A DNA stretch of 64,000 nucleotides from Amycolatopsis cihanbeyliensis (GCF_006715045.1 NZ_VFML01000002.1:372001-436000), one strand, 5' to 3'; positions 24,705-33,372 are shown, counted from the first letter of the stretch. Translations and numbers: made by a program. The notes: a model not told the origin generated them from the letters alone.

Positions 24705-27187
24705 CCGCCGCACCGCCAGGGCAGGCGCAGCCGCACCAGGTTCAGCCCCAGCGACCCTCCCGGCAGCCGGCGGCGTGGGGCGGTACCGTACTCGCGCCGG
24801 TCGCGGCCGGGTTGGCCACGATCTGCGCCGCTACCTCGCTCACCGGGGTGGTCGCCGGCTGGGCATGGCTCGGCTACGTGATCGTGGCGACCGTGCTGGT
24901 CGCCTGCACCGGCCTGGCCCTGCGCACCCTGCGCACCCCGACCTTGCTGGTCGGCCTCGCCCAGTTGGCCGTGCTGCTGTTCCTGGTGGTCGGGGTGTTC
25001 ACCCGCAGCGGCACCCTGGCCATCCTGCCCGGGCCCACGGCCCTGGCCGAGCTGAACGACGTGCTGGTGGCCTCGTTCGAGCAGGTTCGCACCGGCCTGC
25101 CGCCGGTGGAGGCGGGCCCGCCGATCCTGTGCCTGGTCACCATCGCGATCGGGCTGGTCGCGATCCTGGTGGACACGCTGGCGATCGCGGCGAGCGCCCC
25201 GGCGGCCAGCGGCCTGATCCTGCTGTGTGTCTACGCGGTGCCCGCGTCCCTTTCCAACGAGCTGTTGCCGTGGTGGACCTTCGCCCTCGGTGCCGGCGCC
25301 TTCGCCGGGCTGCTCGCGGTGGACGGCAGCCACCGGCACCGGCGCTGGCGCAATCGCGACGGCCCGAGTCTCGGCGGGTCACCGAGCGCGGCCACCGCGC
25401 CGGTCGCCGTGGTCTGTGTGGCGTTGCTGGTCGGCCTGGTGGCCGGGTCCGGGGTGACGGCGATCGGCACAGCGGGCAGGCTGCCCGGCGCCGGCAGCGG
25501 GGACCAGACGGCGGTCAGCGGTGGGCTGGGCGTCAACCCGTTCACCTCCCTGCGGGGCATGCTGGACCAGGGCGCCAACGTGGAGCTGTTCCGAGTCCGC
25601 GGGCTCGGCGACGACCAGCGCCTGCTGCGCGCGTTCACGCTGAACACCTACCGCCCCAACGAGGGTTGGGGGTTACCGGAGGCGATGCCGGCCGGGGTAC
25701 CCGCGAACGGCCCGCTGCCGGCGGCGCCAGGGGACAACGGCACCGCGCAGAGCCGGGAGATCCAGATCGACCCGGTCAACTGGGTGGACGTGTGGCTGCC
25801 GGTGTACGGCGCACCACGCAACCTCGCCAACATCTCCGATGGCTGGTTCTACGACCAGACCAGCGGCTCGGTGTTCCGCGAGCGGCGGCAGGCACCGGGA
25901 CCGTACGTCGAGATGGCCTCGCTGACCGAGCCCAGCAGGGAGGAGCTACGCGCCGCGCGGTCGAATCCCTCGGAGCTCCCGCCGATCTACACCGAGGCCG
26001 GCCAGGTGGATCCCCGGGTGATGGCGCTGGCCGAGCAACTGACCCGGAACGAGCCGACCACCTTCGACAAGGCGGCCGCGCTCTGGCGGTACTTCACCAC
26101 CGCGGAGAACGGGTTCACCTACGACACCCGAACCGCGGAGGCCTCCGACTCCGACGCGCTCGCCGACTTCCTGCTCAACGGCAAGCGCGGCTTCTGCGAA
26201 CAGTTCGCCTCCGCGATGGCCGTGATGCTGCGCGCGCTGGACATCCCGGCCAGGGTGGCGGTCGGCTTCACCACCGGCTATCCCGCCTCCGACTACCGCT
26301 CGATCACCTCGCAGGACGCGCACGCCTGGGTCGAGGTCTACTTCGGCGCCAGCGGCTGGGTCTCCTTCGACCCGACCCCGCTGGCCGACGGCCGCGGTTA
26401 CCTGCCGCCCTACCTGCAACGCAACGACACACCCTCGGACTCCTCCGGCGACACCGGCGCCGAGGAGCCGTCCCCCTCGGCCTCGCCGGAGCCCTCGGCC
26501 GGCGCGGAGACCGAGCAGAACGCCGTCCCGCTGCCGCCGGGCGAGGCCCAGCCGAACTTCCTCGAACGGCCGCCGGCCTGGTCCGGTTGGGGCGCCCTGA
26601 TCGCGGGGCTCGCGGCGCTGGTGCTGACCGTGGCGACGGTGCTGCTCGGCAGGCGATCCTCCGCGCTGCGCCATCGCTCGGGCGGGGTACCCGACTGGTT
26701 GTCAGCGACGGTCGGCCTGCTGTGGGTGGTGTCCCTGGTGCTGGCGGGCTGGCAGGTGCACTGGACGTTCGCCCTCGGCCTGCTGATCATCGTGCTGCTC
26801 GGGCTCGCGCCCTCGGTCGCCAGGGAAGTAACCAGAAGGCGCAGGCTGCGTACGATCGCGACCAGCCGGTCCACCGCGGCCGACGCGGCATGGGACGAGC
26901 TGCTGGACGAGTGCGCGGACCGTGGCACCACGATCCCGAAGAGCGACACCGTGCGGGTGGCCGCGCAGAAGCTCGCCCACCGGCACCACCTCGACGAGGA
27001 GGGCAAGGACCACCTGCGCACCGTGGTGGGCGTGGTGGAGCGTTCCTGGTACAGCCCGACCGATCGGGAGGGCGACCCCGAGTTCGCCTCGGCGTTCCAC
27101 GGGTTGCGGCAGAGCCTACGGCGCAGCGCCCCGGTATCGCTTCGGGGCAGGCTGCTGCCCCGCTCCCTCTTCCGCCGCCGCGGCTGA
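24701..27187 (+). CDS. Membrane transglutaminase-like protein (TgpA type)
   Basis: The 828-residue protein combines about six N-terminal membrane segments, a periplasmic transglutaminase-core domain, one further membrane segment near 620-640, and a cytoplasmic DUF4129-like tail. The catalytic triad is visible: Cys in RGFCEQFASAMAVML, His in DAHAWVEVYF and Asp in WVSFDPTP. A Ser/Pro/Glu-rich linker (SGDTGAEEPSPSASPEPS) separates it from the last membrane segment. It ends the MoxR operon. Substrate unknown. Confidence 0.9.
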   Translation: MTAAPPGQAQPHQVQPQRPSRQPAAWGGTVLAPVAAGLATICAATSLTGVVAGWAWLGYVIVATVLVACTGLALRTLRTPTLLVGLAQLAVLLFLVVGVFTRSGTLAILPGPTALAELNDVLVASFEQVRTGLPPVEAGPPILCLVTIAIGLVAILVDTLAIAASAPAASGLILLCVYAVPASLSNELLPWWTFALGAGAFAGLLAVDGSHRHRRWRNRDGPSLGGSPSAATAPVAVVCVALLVGLVAGSGVTAIGTAGRLPGAGSGDQTAVSGGLGVNPFTSLRGMLDQGANVELFRVRGLGDDQRLLRAFTLNTYRPNEGWGLPEAMPAGVPANGPLPAAPGDNGTAQSREIQIDPVNWVDVWLPVYGAPRNLANISDGWFYDQTSGSVFRERRQAPGPYVEMASLTEPSREELRAARSNPSELPPIYTEAGQVDPRVMALAEQLTRNEPTTFDKAAALWRYFTTAENGFTYDTRTAEASDSDALADFLLNGKRGFCEQFASAMAVMLRALDIPARVAVGFTTGYPASDYRSITSQDAHAWVEVYFGASGWVSFDPTPLADGRGYLPPYLQRNDTPSDSSGDTGAEEPSPSASPEPSAGAETEQNAVPLPPGEAQPNFLERPPAWSGWGALIAGLAALVLTVATVLLGRRSSALRHRSGGVPDWLSATVGLLWVVSLVLAGWQVHWTFALGLLIIVLLGLAPSVAREVTRRRRLRTIATSRSTAADAAWDELLDECADRGTTIPKSDTVRVAAQKLAHRHHLDEEGKDHLRTVVGVVERSWYSPTDREGDPEFASAFHGLRQSLRRSAPVSLRGRLLPRSLFRRRG

Positions 27188-27209
27188 CCCCAGCTCCCCC
27201 TCCCCCGGC

Positions 27210-27272
27210 GTGTTTGCCGCCCACGCGCGCGTGTTTGCCGCCCACGCGCACGAGTTGGCTGTTCGCATGCGG
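27210..27272 (+). repeat. 21-bp intergenic repeat array 1 (three units)
   Basis: Three consecutive 21-bp units begin at 27210, 27231 and 27252. The first two differ only at the last base and start GTGTTTGCCGC followed by CCACGCGC; the third is diverged (GAGTTGGCTGTT...). Read in one frame they give the heptapeptide VFAAHAR. The array begins 23 bp after the transglutaminase stop, in the gap before the convergent DUF3040 gene. The same unit recurs at 43807-43911 and 61910-61978. Confidence 0.75.
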
Positions 27273-27402
27273 CCAACAGGCCGAGCGGACACGGCGCGGA
27301 GAACCGGGACATCCGGACGGTGTGGAAGGGAAGGGTCCCTCAGCGCGGCGCGACACCCCGTGCCCGAGCGGGGCAGCTGCTCGGCCCGGGGACGGGGTGG
27401 CG

Positions 27403-27807
27403 TTACTGCTGGTCGTCGAAACGCTGCCGGAAGCGGTCTTCCATCCGCTGCGTAAAGGAACTACGGCGCGGTGGATGCTTCCCGCCCGAGGCGGCCTCGG
27501 CGCCTTCGGCGCCTTCTCCGTCCCCGTGCGACCGCAGCGAGGTGACGGCGAGCAGGACCCCTAAGAACATCACCAGGAAGCCGGCCACGCTGATCAGCGG
27601 GATCTCGGCAACCCGGAACGGCACCATCACGCCCAGCACCAGGAGCGCGACGCCCACGACGAACAGGGCCGCGCCCTGGAACCGCCGTTTGCGCGCGGGA
27701 CGGCGCAGTCTCGTGCCTCGCACCGTAGATGCGAACTTGGGGTCCTCGGCATAGAGCTCGCGCTCGATCTGTTCGAGCAGCCGCTGCTCATGCTCGGAGA
27801 GTGGCAT
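27403..27807 (-). CDS. DUF3040 membrane protein
   Basis: The 134-residue protein starts with the DUF3040 signature MPLSEHEQRLLEQIERELYAE and has two membrane segments (about 44-62 and 66-87), then a polar C-terminus. The family is nearly restricted to actinobacteria and is often found beside the dcw cluster, as here and in mycobacteria (Rv2169c). Function unknown. It is convergent with the transglutaminase gene. Confidence 0.88.
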   Translation of the reverse strand: MPLSEHEQRLLEQIERELYAEDPKFASTVRGTRLRRPARKRRFQGAALFVVGVALLVLGVMVPFRVAEIPLISVAGFLVMFLGVLLAVTSLRSHGDGEGAEGAEAASGGKHPPRRSSFTQRMEDRFRQRFDDQQ

Positions 27808-27990
27808 GTCTCCTCCTCCGGCACAGCTGTCGCGGGCGCCGGGCCGCGCAACGTCGTGGACCCAACCAACACCCCTGGCGAGGTGTCACCACCAAGGATA
27901 CGAGCCCCGCGCGCGAAGGACTACCCGATCCCGCATCAAGCGTCGAACGGATTTGCGGTAGGGGGTCGGCACCGGCCGTTGACCTGGGTG

Positions 27991-29256
27991 TCACGACCGG
28001 TTTTGCCGCTCGTCAGGCGGCAGCAAGGAGGCCGGGCGGACCGCGGCGGCGCCGAACCGGGACCGGGCGACGTCCGCGGCCACCTCGGCGTGTCGCCAGC
28101 GCGGCTCGTCCGTCTCGAAACTGAGCTGTTCCCCCTCGTCCGCACCGGACAGCCCGTCCACCCGGACCCCGATCAGCCGCACGGCGCCCGCGGTGCCGTG
28201 CTCGGCGAACAGGGCCACGGCCGTCGCGTGGATCTCCCTGGCGGTGTCGGTGCCCGACAGCAGGGTCCTCGCCCGGGTGATGGTCCGGAAGTCGGCGAAC
28301 CGGACCTTGATCGACACCGTCCTGCCGCGCAGGCCCTTCGCCCGCAGGGTCGCCGCGACCCGCTCGGACAGCCGGAGCAGCTCCCGCTCCAACGCCTGCC
28401 GGTCGTGCTGATCCACATCGAAGGTGTGTTCCGCGCCGAGTGACTTCTCCGGCGCGTCCGGCACCACCGGTCGCTCGTCGCGGCCGGCGGCCAGCTCGTG
28501 CAGATGGTCGCCGAGGGCGGTGCCGAGCGAGCGCCGCAGCCGCGCCAGCGGGGCACGGGCGATGTCGCCGATGGTGCCCAGGCCGAGTTGACGCAGGTGC
28601 GCCTCGGTGCGCTTGCCGACGCCCCAGAGCGCGGACACCGGCAGCGGATGCAGGAAGTCGAGCGTGCGCTCGGCGGGCACCACCACCATGCCGTCCGGCT
28701 TGGCCATCCCGGAGGCGAGTTTGGCGACGAACTTGGCCGGCGCCACCCCGACCGAGCAGGTGATCCCGTGCTCGGCGACCACCCGCTGCCGGATCCAGGC
28801 GCCGACGCCGGCCGGAGTGCGGTCCAGTCGACGCAGCGCGCCGCTGACGTCCAGGAATGCCTCATCCAGGCTGAGCGGCTCCACCAGCGGGGTCAGCTCG
28901 CCGAAGATCGCCAGCACGCCACGGGAGACCTCCGCGTAGAGACCGCGGGTCGGCGGCAGGTAGACCGCCTGCGGGCAGAGCCGCTTGGCCGCCCCGACCG
29001 GCATGGCCGAATGCACCCCGTACCGGCGTGCCGGGTAGTTGGCGGACAGCACCACCGAGCGGGGGCCCGCCGCGGCCACGACCACCGGGCGGTCCACCAG
29101 CTCCGGCCGGGTGCGCAGCTCGACGGCCGCGAAAAAGGCGTCCATGTCGACGTGCAGCACGCCACAGCCGGTGTCGTCCGGCCACTCCTCGGGCGGTGCC
29201 GTCTCCCGGACCCGGAACCGCGCGAAGTCGGCGGGCAGGCCCGTGTTCGCTCCCAT
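27991..29256 (-). CDS. dinB: DNA polymerase IV, Y family
   Basis: Translesion polymerase of 421 residues. Catalytic aspartates Asp37 and Asp39 lie in LHVDMDAFF; the second site is SLDEA with Asp131-Glu132. The helix-hairpin-helix and little-finger domains follow (SALWGVGKRTEAHLRQLG). There is a 30-residue N-terminal extension before the polymerase domain. No C-terminal beta-clamp motif is obvious, though QLSF is present near residue 385. The ATG at 29256 has GGAGG only 3 nt upstream, plus a TAGCCT at a distance that would also suit a leaderless start. Confidence 0.92.
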   Translation of the reverse strand: MGANTGLPADFARFRVRETAPPEEWPDDTGCGVLHVDMDAFFAAVELRTRPELVDRPVVVAAAGPRSVVLSANYPARRYGVHSAMPVGAAKRLCPQAVYLPPTRGLYAEVSRGVLAIFGELTPLVEPLSLDEAFLDVSGALRRLDRTPAGVGAWIRQRVVAEHGITCSVGVAPAKFVAKLASGMAKPDGMVVVPAERTLDFLHPLPVSALWGVGKRTEAHLRQLGLGTIGDIARAPLARLRRSLGTALGDHLHELAAGRDERPVVPDAPEKSLGAEHTFDVDQHDRQALERELLRLSERVAATLRAKGLRGRTVSIKVRFADFRTITRARTLLSGTDTAREIHATAVALFAEHGTAGAVRLIGVRVDGLSGADEGEQLSFETDEPRWRHAEVAADVARSRFGAAAVRPASLLPPDERQNRS

Positions 29257-29267
29257 GACCTCCCAGG

Positions 29268-30032
29268 CTAGCCGCGCGGGCGCGTGGCCAGCGCGTGCAA
29301 CCGGCCGGCGATGTCCCGCAACGGGGGCGTGTTCGCCGCCAGCGCCTCGAACTCGGCGAGCTCGCTCTCCCAGGTACCGGCCTCGGTGTCGGTCGGGTGC
29401 GCGGCGGGCTGCGCGGTGTCCGGCACCACCCCGTCGCCCTGCAGCAGGGTGATCTCCAGCCCGGCCCCGACCAGCAACTCAGCCAGCCGCGCGGTGTCCA
29501 ACCTGCGCAGCAGGGTCTCGCCGTCCTCGGACAGCACGCCTTCCGGGCTGGCCAGCAGCTGCCGGGCCGTGGTCAGCCTGCCGGCCAACGCGCGTTGCAG
29601 GACCGCGGCATGCCGGTTGGCGACCAGCACCGACACCGTCCCGCCGGGTGCCAGCACCCTGGCCAGCGCGGTCGCGGTCGCGCTGGGGTCGTCGACCACC
29701 TCGAACAGGCCGTGCGCCAGTACCAGGTCGGCCGAGTCCGCCGGGACATGCTGGTGCAGCGCCTCCGAGTCGTCGGCGACCACGGTGATCCGCTCGGCCA
29801 CCCCGCCTTCCTCGGCCCGCCTGCGCAGCGTGGCCAGCGCGTTCGGGTTGGGTTCGACCACCGTGACCAGGCAGCCGGCGGAAGCGAACGGCACCGCCCA
29901 GCCGCCGCTGCCGCCACCGACATCGACCACCTTGGGCTGTTCGATCCCGCGCGCCCGCGCCTCGTCCAGCGAGGCCTCCAGCACGGTCCGCACCGCCGCC
30001 GAGCCACGACCTGCGGATGTGTCCGTTCGCAT
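29268..30032 (-). CDS. Class I SAM-dependent methyltransferase
   Basis: A 254-residue enzyme with motif I VVDVGGGSGGWAVPF, an acidic residue VVEPNPN in motif II, and DLVLAHGLFEVVDD. The start ATG at 30032 gives a compact protein and TACCCT lies 8 nt upstream. The substrate is unknown; the family includes both small-molecule and macromolecule enzymes. It lies 11 bp downstream of nothing on this strand except dinB (29256), with which it may be cotranscribed. Confidence 0.82.
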   Translation of the reverse strand: MRTDTSAGRGSAAVRTVLEASLDEARARGIEQPKVVDVGGGSGGWAVPFASAGCLVTVVEPNPNALATLRRRAEEGGVAERITVVADDSEALHQHVPADSADLVLAHGLFEVVDDPSATATALARVLAPGGTVSVLVANRHAAVLQRALAGRLTTARQLLASPEGVLSEDGETLLRRLDTARLAELLVGAGLEITLLQGDGVVPDTAQPAAHPTDTEAGTWESELAEFEALAANTPPLRDIAGRLHALATRPRG

Positions 30033-30092
30033 GGGTCTCGAGGGTAGCCGGGCCTGGTGTGTCCCCGGTGCATGCCCCGTAGGCTTGGCGGC

Positions 30093-30989
30093 GTGCACAC
30101 GGTCGCGGTACTCAGCCTCAAGGGAGGCGTCGGGAAAACGACGGTTGCGCTCGGCCTCGCCTCCGCAGCCCTGCGCCGGGGTGCACGCGCGCTGGTGGGT
30201 GATCTCGATCCTCAGGGCAACGCCACGGCCACCCTGGACCCGCCGTTGACCGAGGCGACGCTGGTCGAGGTCCTGGAGACCCCCCGGCGCGCGGTGCTCG
30301 ACCGGGCGATCGCCCCGAGCGCGTGGAGCGAGGACCTCGACGTGCTGGTCGGCTGCGAGGAGTTGGAGCTGCTGAACGAGCCGGGCAGCAGCGGACGGCG
30401 ATTGGACAACCTGGCCAGGGCGCTGGACGAGCTGCACGACAACCCACCGGACCAGCGGCCCTACGAGCTGGCCATCCTGGACTGCCCGCCCTCGCTGGGC
30501 AGGCTCACCCGCTCGGCCCTGATGGCCGCGGACAGTGCCCTGCTCGTCACCGAGCCGACGATGTACGCGGTTGCCGGCGCCGAGCGCGCGCTGGAGGCAA
30601 TCGAGACCATCCGCGCGGAACACAACCCGAACCTGCGCCCGGCCGGGGTGCTGGTGAACCGGCTGCGGGTGCGCTCCTACGAGCACCAGTACCGGGTCGG
30701 CGAGCTCAGGGAGGCGTTCGGCAGGCTGGTCATGCCGACCGCCATCCCGGACCGGCTGGCCATCCAGCAGGCGCAGGGCGCGTGCATGCCGATCCACGAG
30801 TGGACCTCGCCGAGCGCGCAGGAGATCGCGCTCACCTTCAACATGGTGCTGGCCAAGATCCTGCGTTCCGACCGGGCCGGGCGGCACCGCCTCGCCAGGG
30901 AGGCCAGCGAGGGCGAACTCGAGACCGAGCCCGAGACGACCTCGGAGTTCCCCGCCACACCCGCCTACGCCGAGCCCGAGACCGGCTGA
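30093..30989 (+). CDS. ParA/Soj-family ATPase
   Basis: This 298-residue P-loop ATPase has the deviant Walker A KGGVGKTT near residues 10-17, DLDPQGNAT, and LDCPPSLG. It ends in an acidic tail. No parB partner is adjacent, so it is not the chromosome partition locus; orphan ParA-like proteins position other cargo. The start is GTG at 30093 with TAGGCT 7 nt upstream and no ribosome binding site, so leaderless translation is likely. It is divergent from the methyltransferase gene. Confidence 0.86.
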   Translation: MHTVAVLSLKGGVGKTTVALGLASAALRRGARALVGDLDPQGNATATLDPPLTEATLVEVLETPRRAVLDRAIAPSAWSEDLDVLVGCEELELLNEPGSSGRRLDNLARALDELHDNPPDQRPYELAILDCPPSLGRLTRSALMAADSALLVTEPTMYAVAGAERALEAIETIRAEHNPNLRPAGVLVNRLRVRSYEHQYRVGELREAFGRLVMPTAIPDRLAIQQAQGACMPIHEWTSPSAQEIALTFNMVLAKILRSDRAGRHRLAREASEGELETEPETTSEFPATPAYAEPETG

Positions 30990-30995
30990 CCCACC

Positions 30996-31799
30996 GTGCC
31001 CGAGGGTGACACCGTCTTCCTCGCCGGGCGGACCCTGGAGCGGGCGATGGCCGGGCAGAGGCTGTACCGCACCGAGTTCCGCCATCCGGCACTGGCCACC
31101 GCCGACCTCCGCGGGCAGCGGGTGTCAGAGGTCCGCACCGTGGGCAAGCACATATTCACCCGGTTCTCCGCCGGGCTGAGCCTGCACAGCCACCTGAGGA
31201 TGGACGGGTCCTGGCAGGTGCTACGGCCGGGAGGTCGCTGGCGGGCGCCCGCGCACCACGCCAGGGTCATCCTGGCCGGGGACACCGCCGAGGCCGTCGG
31301 CTTCCGCCTGCACGACCTGGAGTTGCTGCCGACCGAGGCGGAGTCCCGGCTGGTCGGGCACCTCGGCCCGGACCTCCTGGATCCACAGTGGACCAGCGAG
31401 CACGTGCGGACGGCCGCCGGCGCGCTGGCCGCGGCCCCGGAAAGGGAACTCGGGCTGGCCCTACTCGACCAGCGGATCATGGCCGGGATCGGCAACCTGT
31501 ACAAGGTGGAGATCTGCTTCCTGCTCGGTGTCTCCCCGTGGACTCCAGTGTCCGATGTCGACCCAGAGCGGGTGGTGTCCTTGGCTCGCAAGCTGTTGCT
31601 GGCCAACGCGTGGCGGCATGAACAGAGCACCACCGGCGAGTTGGCCCGCGGCCGAAGGAACTGGGTGTACGAACGCGGCAGGCACGGGTGTTTCCGATGC
31701 GGTGGAAGGGTTCGCATCGCCACGCAGGGCGCCGGGGTGCACGGCAGGCCGACCTGGTTCTGCCCTCGATGCCAGCCGGGGCCTTGCCCGGACCGGTAG
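30996..31799 (+). CDS. DNA glycosylase/AP lyase, Fpg/Nei family
   Basis: The 267-residue enzyme removes oxidised bases. It begins MPEGDTVFLAGRTLE, with catalytic Pro2 and Glu3 after removal of the initiator, includes the HSHLRMDGSW turn, the helix-two-turn-helix region IGNLYKVEICF, and a C-terminal zinc finger CFRCGG ... CPRCQ. The MPEGDTV N-terminus resembles the actinobacterial Nei2 subgroup. Starts with GTG at 30996, 6 bp after the ParA-like gene stop. Confidence 0.9.
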   Translation: MPEGDTVFLAGRTLERAMAGQRLYRTEFRHPALATADLRGQRVSEVRTVGKHIFTRFSAGLSLHSHLRMDGSWQVLRPGGRWRAPAHHARVILAGDTAEAVGFRLHDLELLPTEAESRLVGHLGPDLLDPQWTSEHVRTAAGALAAAPERELGLALLDQRIMAGIGNLYKVEICFLLGVSPWTPVSDVDPERVVSLARKLLLANAWRHEQSTTGELARGRRNWVYERGRHGCFRCGGRVRIATQGAGVHGRPTWFCPRCQPGPCPDR

Positions 31800-31810
31800 A
31801 CTTCGTGCCC

Positions 31811-31873
31811 ATGCCGACCTATCAGCTCCCGCTGTACGGCAGCGACCGCGAACGCGGCGATCTCGCTCCCTGA
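31811..31873 (+). CDS. Possible leaderless 20-residue ORF before add
   Basis: An ATG at 31811 is preceded at 8 nt by TAGACT, which looks like a -10 box, and opens a 20-codon frame (MPTYQLPLYGSDRERGDLAP) that ends 61 bp before the adenosine deaminase start. It could be a leader peptide. No family is recognised. Support rests on the leaderless arrangement alone. Confidence 0.35.
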   Translation: MPTYQLPLYGSDRERGDLAP

Positions 31874-31934
31874 CCGACGGGTCGTTCCACGCCACCCGTC
31901 TCGTGCTCATCTTCTTTTACTCAGGGAGTTCGTC

Positions 31935-32957
31935 ATGCCCGAAAACTCGGCCCTGCGCGATGTCGTTGCCGCCCTGCCCAAAGTCGAACTACACGTCCAC
32001 CTCGTCGGCTCGGCGGGCATCGAGACCGTGACCTCGCTGGCCCGCAGGCATCCCGCCTCCGGGGTGCCGACCGACGCCGCCCAGCTGCGCGAGTTCTTCA
32101 CCTTCCGCGACTTCGACCACTTCCTCAAGGTGTACTGGGCCGTGCAGCAGTTGCTGCGCGACAGTACCGATATCCACACCCTGGTCACCGGGCTCGCCGC
32201 GGATCTGGCCGCGCAGAACTGCCGCTACGCGGAGGTGACCGTCACCCCGTACAACCACCTGCTGGACGGCATCCCCGGCGACGAACTGCTGACCGGCCTG
32301 GCCACCGGCCGCGCGGCCGCGGCCGAGGAACACGGAGTGGACCTGGCCTGGTGCTTCGACATTCCCGGGGAGAAGGGAACCAAGGCCGGAAAGGAAACGC
32401 TGGTCTTCGCCCTGACCAACCGGCCCGAGGGCCTGGTCAGCCTCGGCCTCGGCGGCCCGGAGGTCGGGGTCGGGCGAGCGCAGTTCGAGCCCTACTTCAC
32501 CGCTGCCCGCGAGGCCGGCCTGCACAGCGTGCCGCACGCGGGCGAGACCACCGGGCCGGCGACCATCTGGTCGGCCGTGCACGACCTCGGCGCGGAACGG
32601 ATCGGGCACGGGACGAGCTGCACCTCCGATCCGGCGTTGCTCGAATACCTTGGCACGCACGGAATCCCGTTGGAGGTGTGTCCCACGTCCAACGTATGCA
32701 CCCGGCAGGTCCCCTCGATCGAGGCGCATCCCGTCCGCCGGATGCTGGACCACGGGCTGCTGGTGACGCTGAACACGGACGATCCGCCGATGTTCGGCGT
32801 CACGTTGAACGGCGAGTACCTCGCCGTCGCCGAAACCCTCCGCCTGCGGCCGGCCGAACTGGCACGGCTGGCCCGCAACGGCGTCGAGGCCTCGTTCCTG
32901 GAAGGACCCGCCCGCGCCGGGCTGCTCGCCGAGATCGACCGGACTCTCGCTCGCTGA
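31935..32957 (+). CDS. add: Adenosine deaminase-type aminohydrolase
   Basis: Zinc-dependent purine deaminase of 340 residues. Metal ligands His20 and His22 sit in ELHVHLVGSAG; the catalytic Glu is in HAGE (201-204); RIGHG gives the next histidine (225); NTDDP has Asp282-Asp283. The motif set is complete. Family members also include aminodeoxyfutalosine deaminases, so adenosine as substrate is likely but not certain. The ATG has GGGAG upstream (TCAGGGAGTTCGTC). Confidence 0.88.
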   Translation: MPENSALRDVVAALPKVELHVHLVGSAGIETVTSLARRHPASGVPTDAAQLREFFTFRDFDHFLKVYWAVQQLLRDSTDIHTLVTGLAADLAAQNCRYAEVTVTPYNHLLDGIPGDELLTGLATGRAAAAEEHGVDLAWCFDIPGEKGTKAGKETLVFALTNRPEGLVSLGLGGPEVGVGRAQFEPYFTAAREAGLHSVPHAGETTGPATIWSAVHDLGAERIGHGTSCTSDPALLEYLGTHGIPLEVCPTSNVCTRQVPSIEAHPVRRMLDHGLLVTLNTDDPPMFGVTLNGEYLAVAETLRLRPAELARLARNGVEASFLEGPARAGLLAEIDRTLAR

Positions 32958-32970
32958 TCGCGAAATCGTG

Positions 32971-32999
32971 TTGCCGCGCCACGAACTCTTCCCTAGCGT
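32971..32999 (+). promoter_or_regulatory. Promoter for the small super-Shine-Dalgarno transcript
   Basis: TTGCCG (32971-32976), a 17-bp spacer and TAGCGT (32994-32999) lie just behind the add stop codon. Transcription would start near 33006, only about 7 nt before the extended Shine-Dalgarno. The intergenic stretch 32958-33372 contains this unit and no larger gene. Confidence 0.65.
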
Positions 33000-33031
33000 G
33001 GCGGGTACACGGGAAAGGAGGTGGTCCGAAG

Positions 33032-33070
33032 TTGATTGACGACAGGACTCGTGAGGTGGCTGCCCGCTGA
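33032..33070 (+). CDS. 12-residue ORF behind a super-Shine-Dalgarno
   Basis: A TTG at 33032, 10 nt after GGAGG, opens the frame MIDDRTREVAAR (reading TTG as initiator). It is too short to be a domain. The strength of the ribosome binding site and the pairing of its 3' flank suggest either a leader peptide or a ribosome-titrating element. No homology is claimed. Confidence 0.5.
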   Translation: MIDDRTREVAAR

Positions 33071-33168
33071 CGGGCGGCACGCGATAGGACTTTCCGGCAG
33101 GGGACCACTTCCAGACAGTCGCCTGCTTCGTGTGCTTGCCTTTCGGTGAATACCAGGCAGTCACCGGT

Positions 33169-33235
33169 CCCCCGACGCTCCCGGGCACCGGTCCGGCCCG
33201 GGCCCGACCCTCGCGGCCGGGAGCGGCGTCGGGGG
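33169..33235 (+). terminator. Long-stem terminator ending the small transcript
   Basis: CCCCCGACG with CTCCCGG (33169-33184) pairs with CCGGGAG and CGTCGGGGG (33217-33223, 33227-33235), and TCTCTT follows. The stem has 16 paired positions with a 3-nt bulge and a GC-rich loop of about 32 nt. It lies 137 bp before the next gene. Confidence 0.65.
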
Positions 33236-33372
33236 TCTCTTCATGGCACGGCCACCCGCCGTGATCCGCGGCACCGGCTACAGGCGCGCCACCCGCTCGA
33301 ACCCGCGCATCGCGGCGCCGGCGGCGCACAATTCGTTTCGCTTCCCCGTGCCCGGAGGCTAGCGTGGCGACC

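Larger units (their letters stand above)
33006..33235 (+). ncRNA. Compact structured transcript with super-Shine-Dalgarno and anti-sequence
   Basis: From the start point near 33006 the RNA would carry AAAGGAGGTGGTCC (33014-33027), complementary to about 14 nt of the 16S rRNA 3' end with one wobble pair. A segment at 33102-33112 (GGACCACTTCC) can pair with GGAGGTGGTCC (33017-33027) in an 11-bp helix with one G-U, enclosing the 12-codon ORF. A second 8-bp hairpin (33059-33066 with 33071-33078) has the ORF stop codon TGA in its 4-nt loop. The RNA would end at the terminator by 33235. Function unknown. Confidence 0.55.

Noticed and set aside
27210..27272. Possible CRISPR or protein-coding heptad array
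   Set aside because: The 21-bp units are contiguous, without unique spacers, and no cas genes or start signals are near. Coding in the heptad frame appears incidental.
33009..33110. Match to a known riboswitch or the 6C RNA
   Set aside because: No conserved ligand-binding core or 6C C-rich double hairpin could be recognised; the structure is described only as a candidate.
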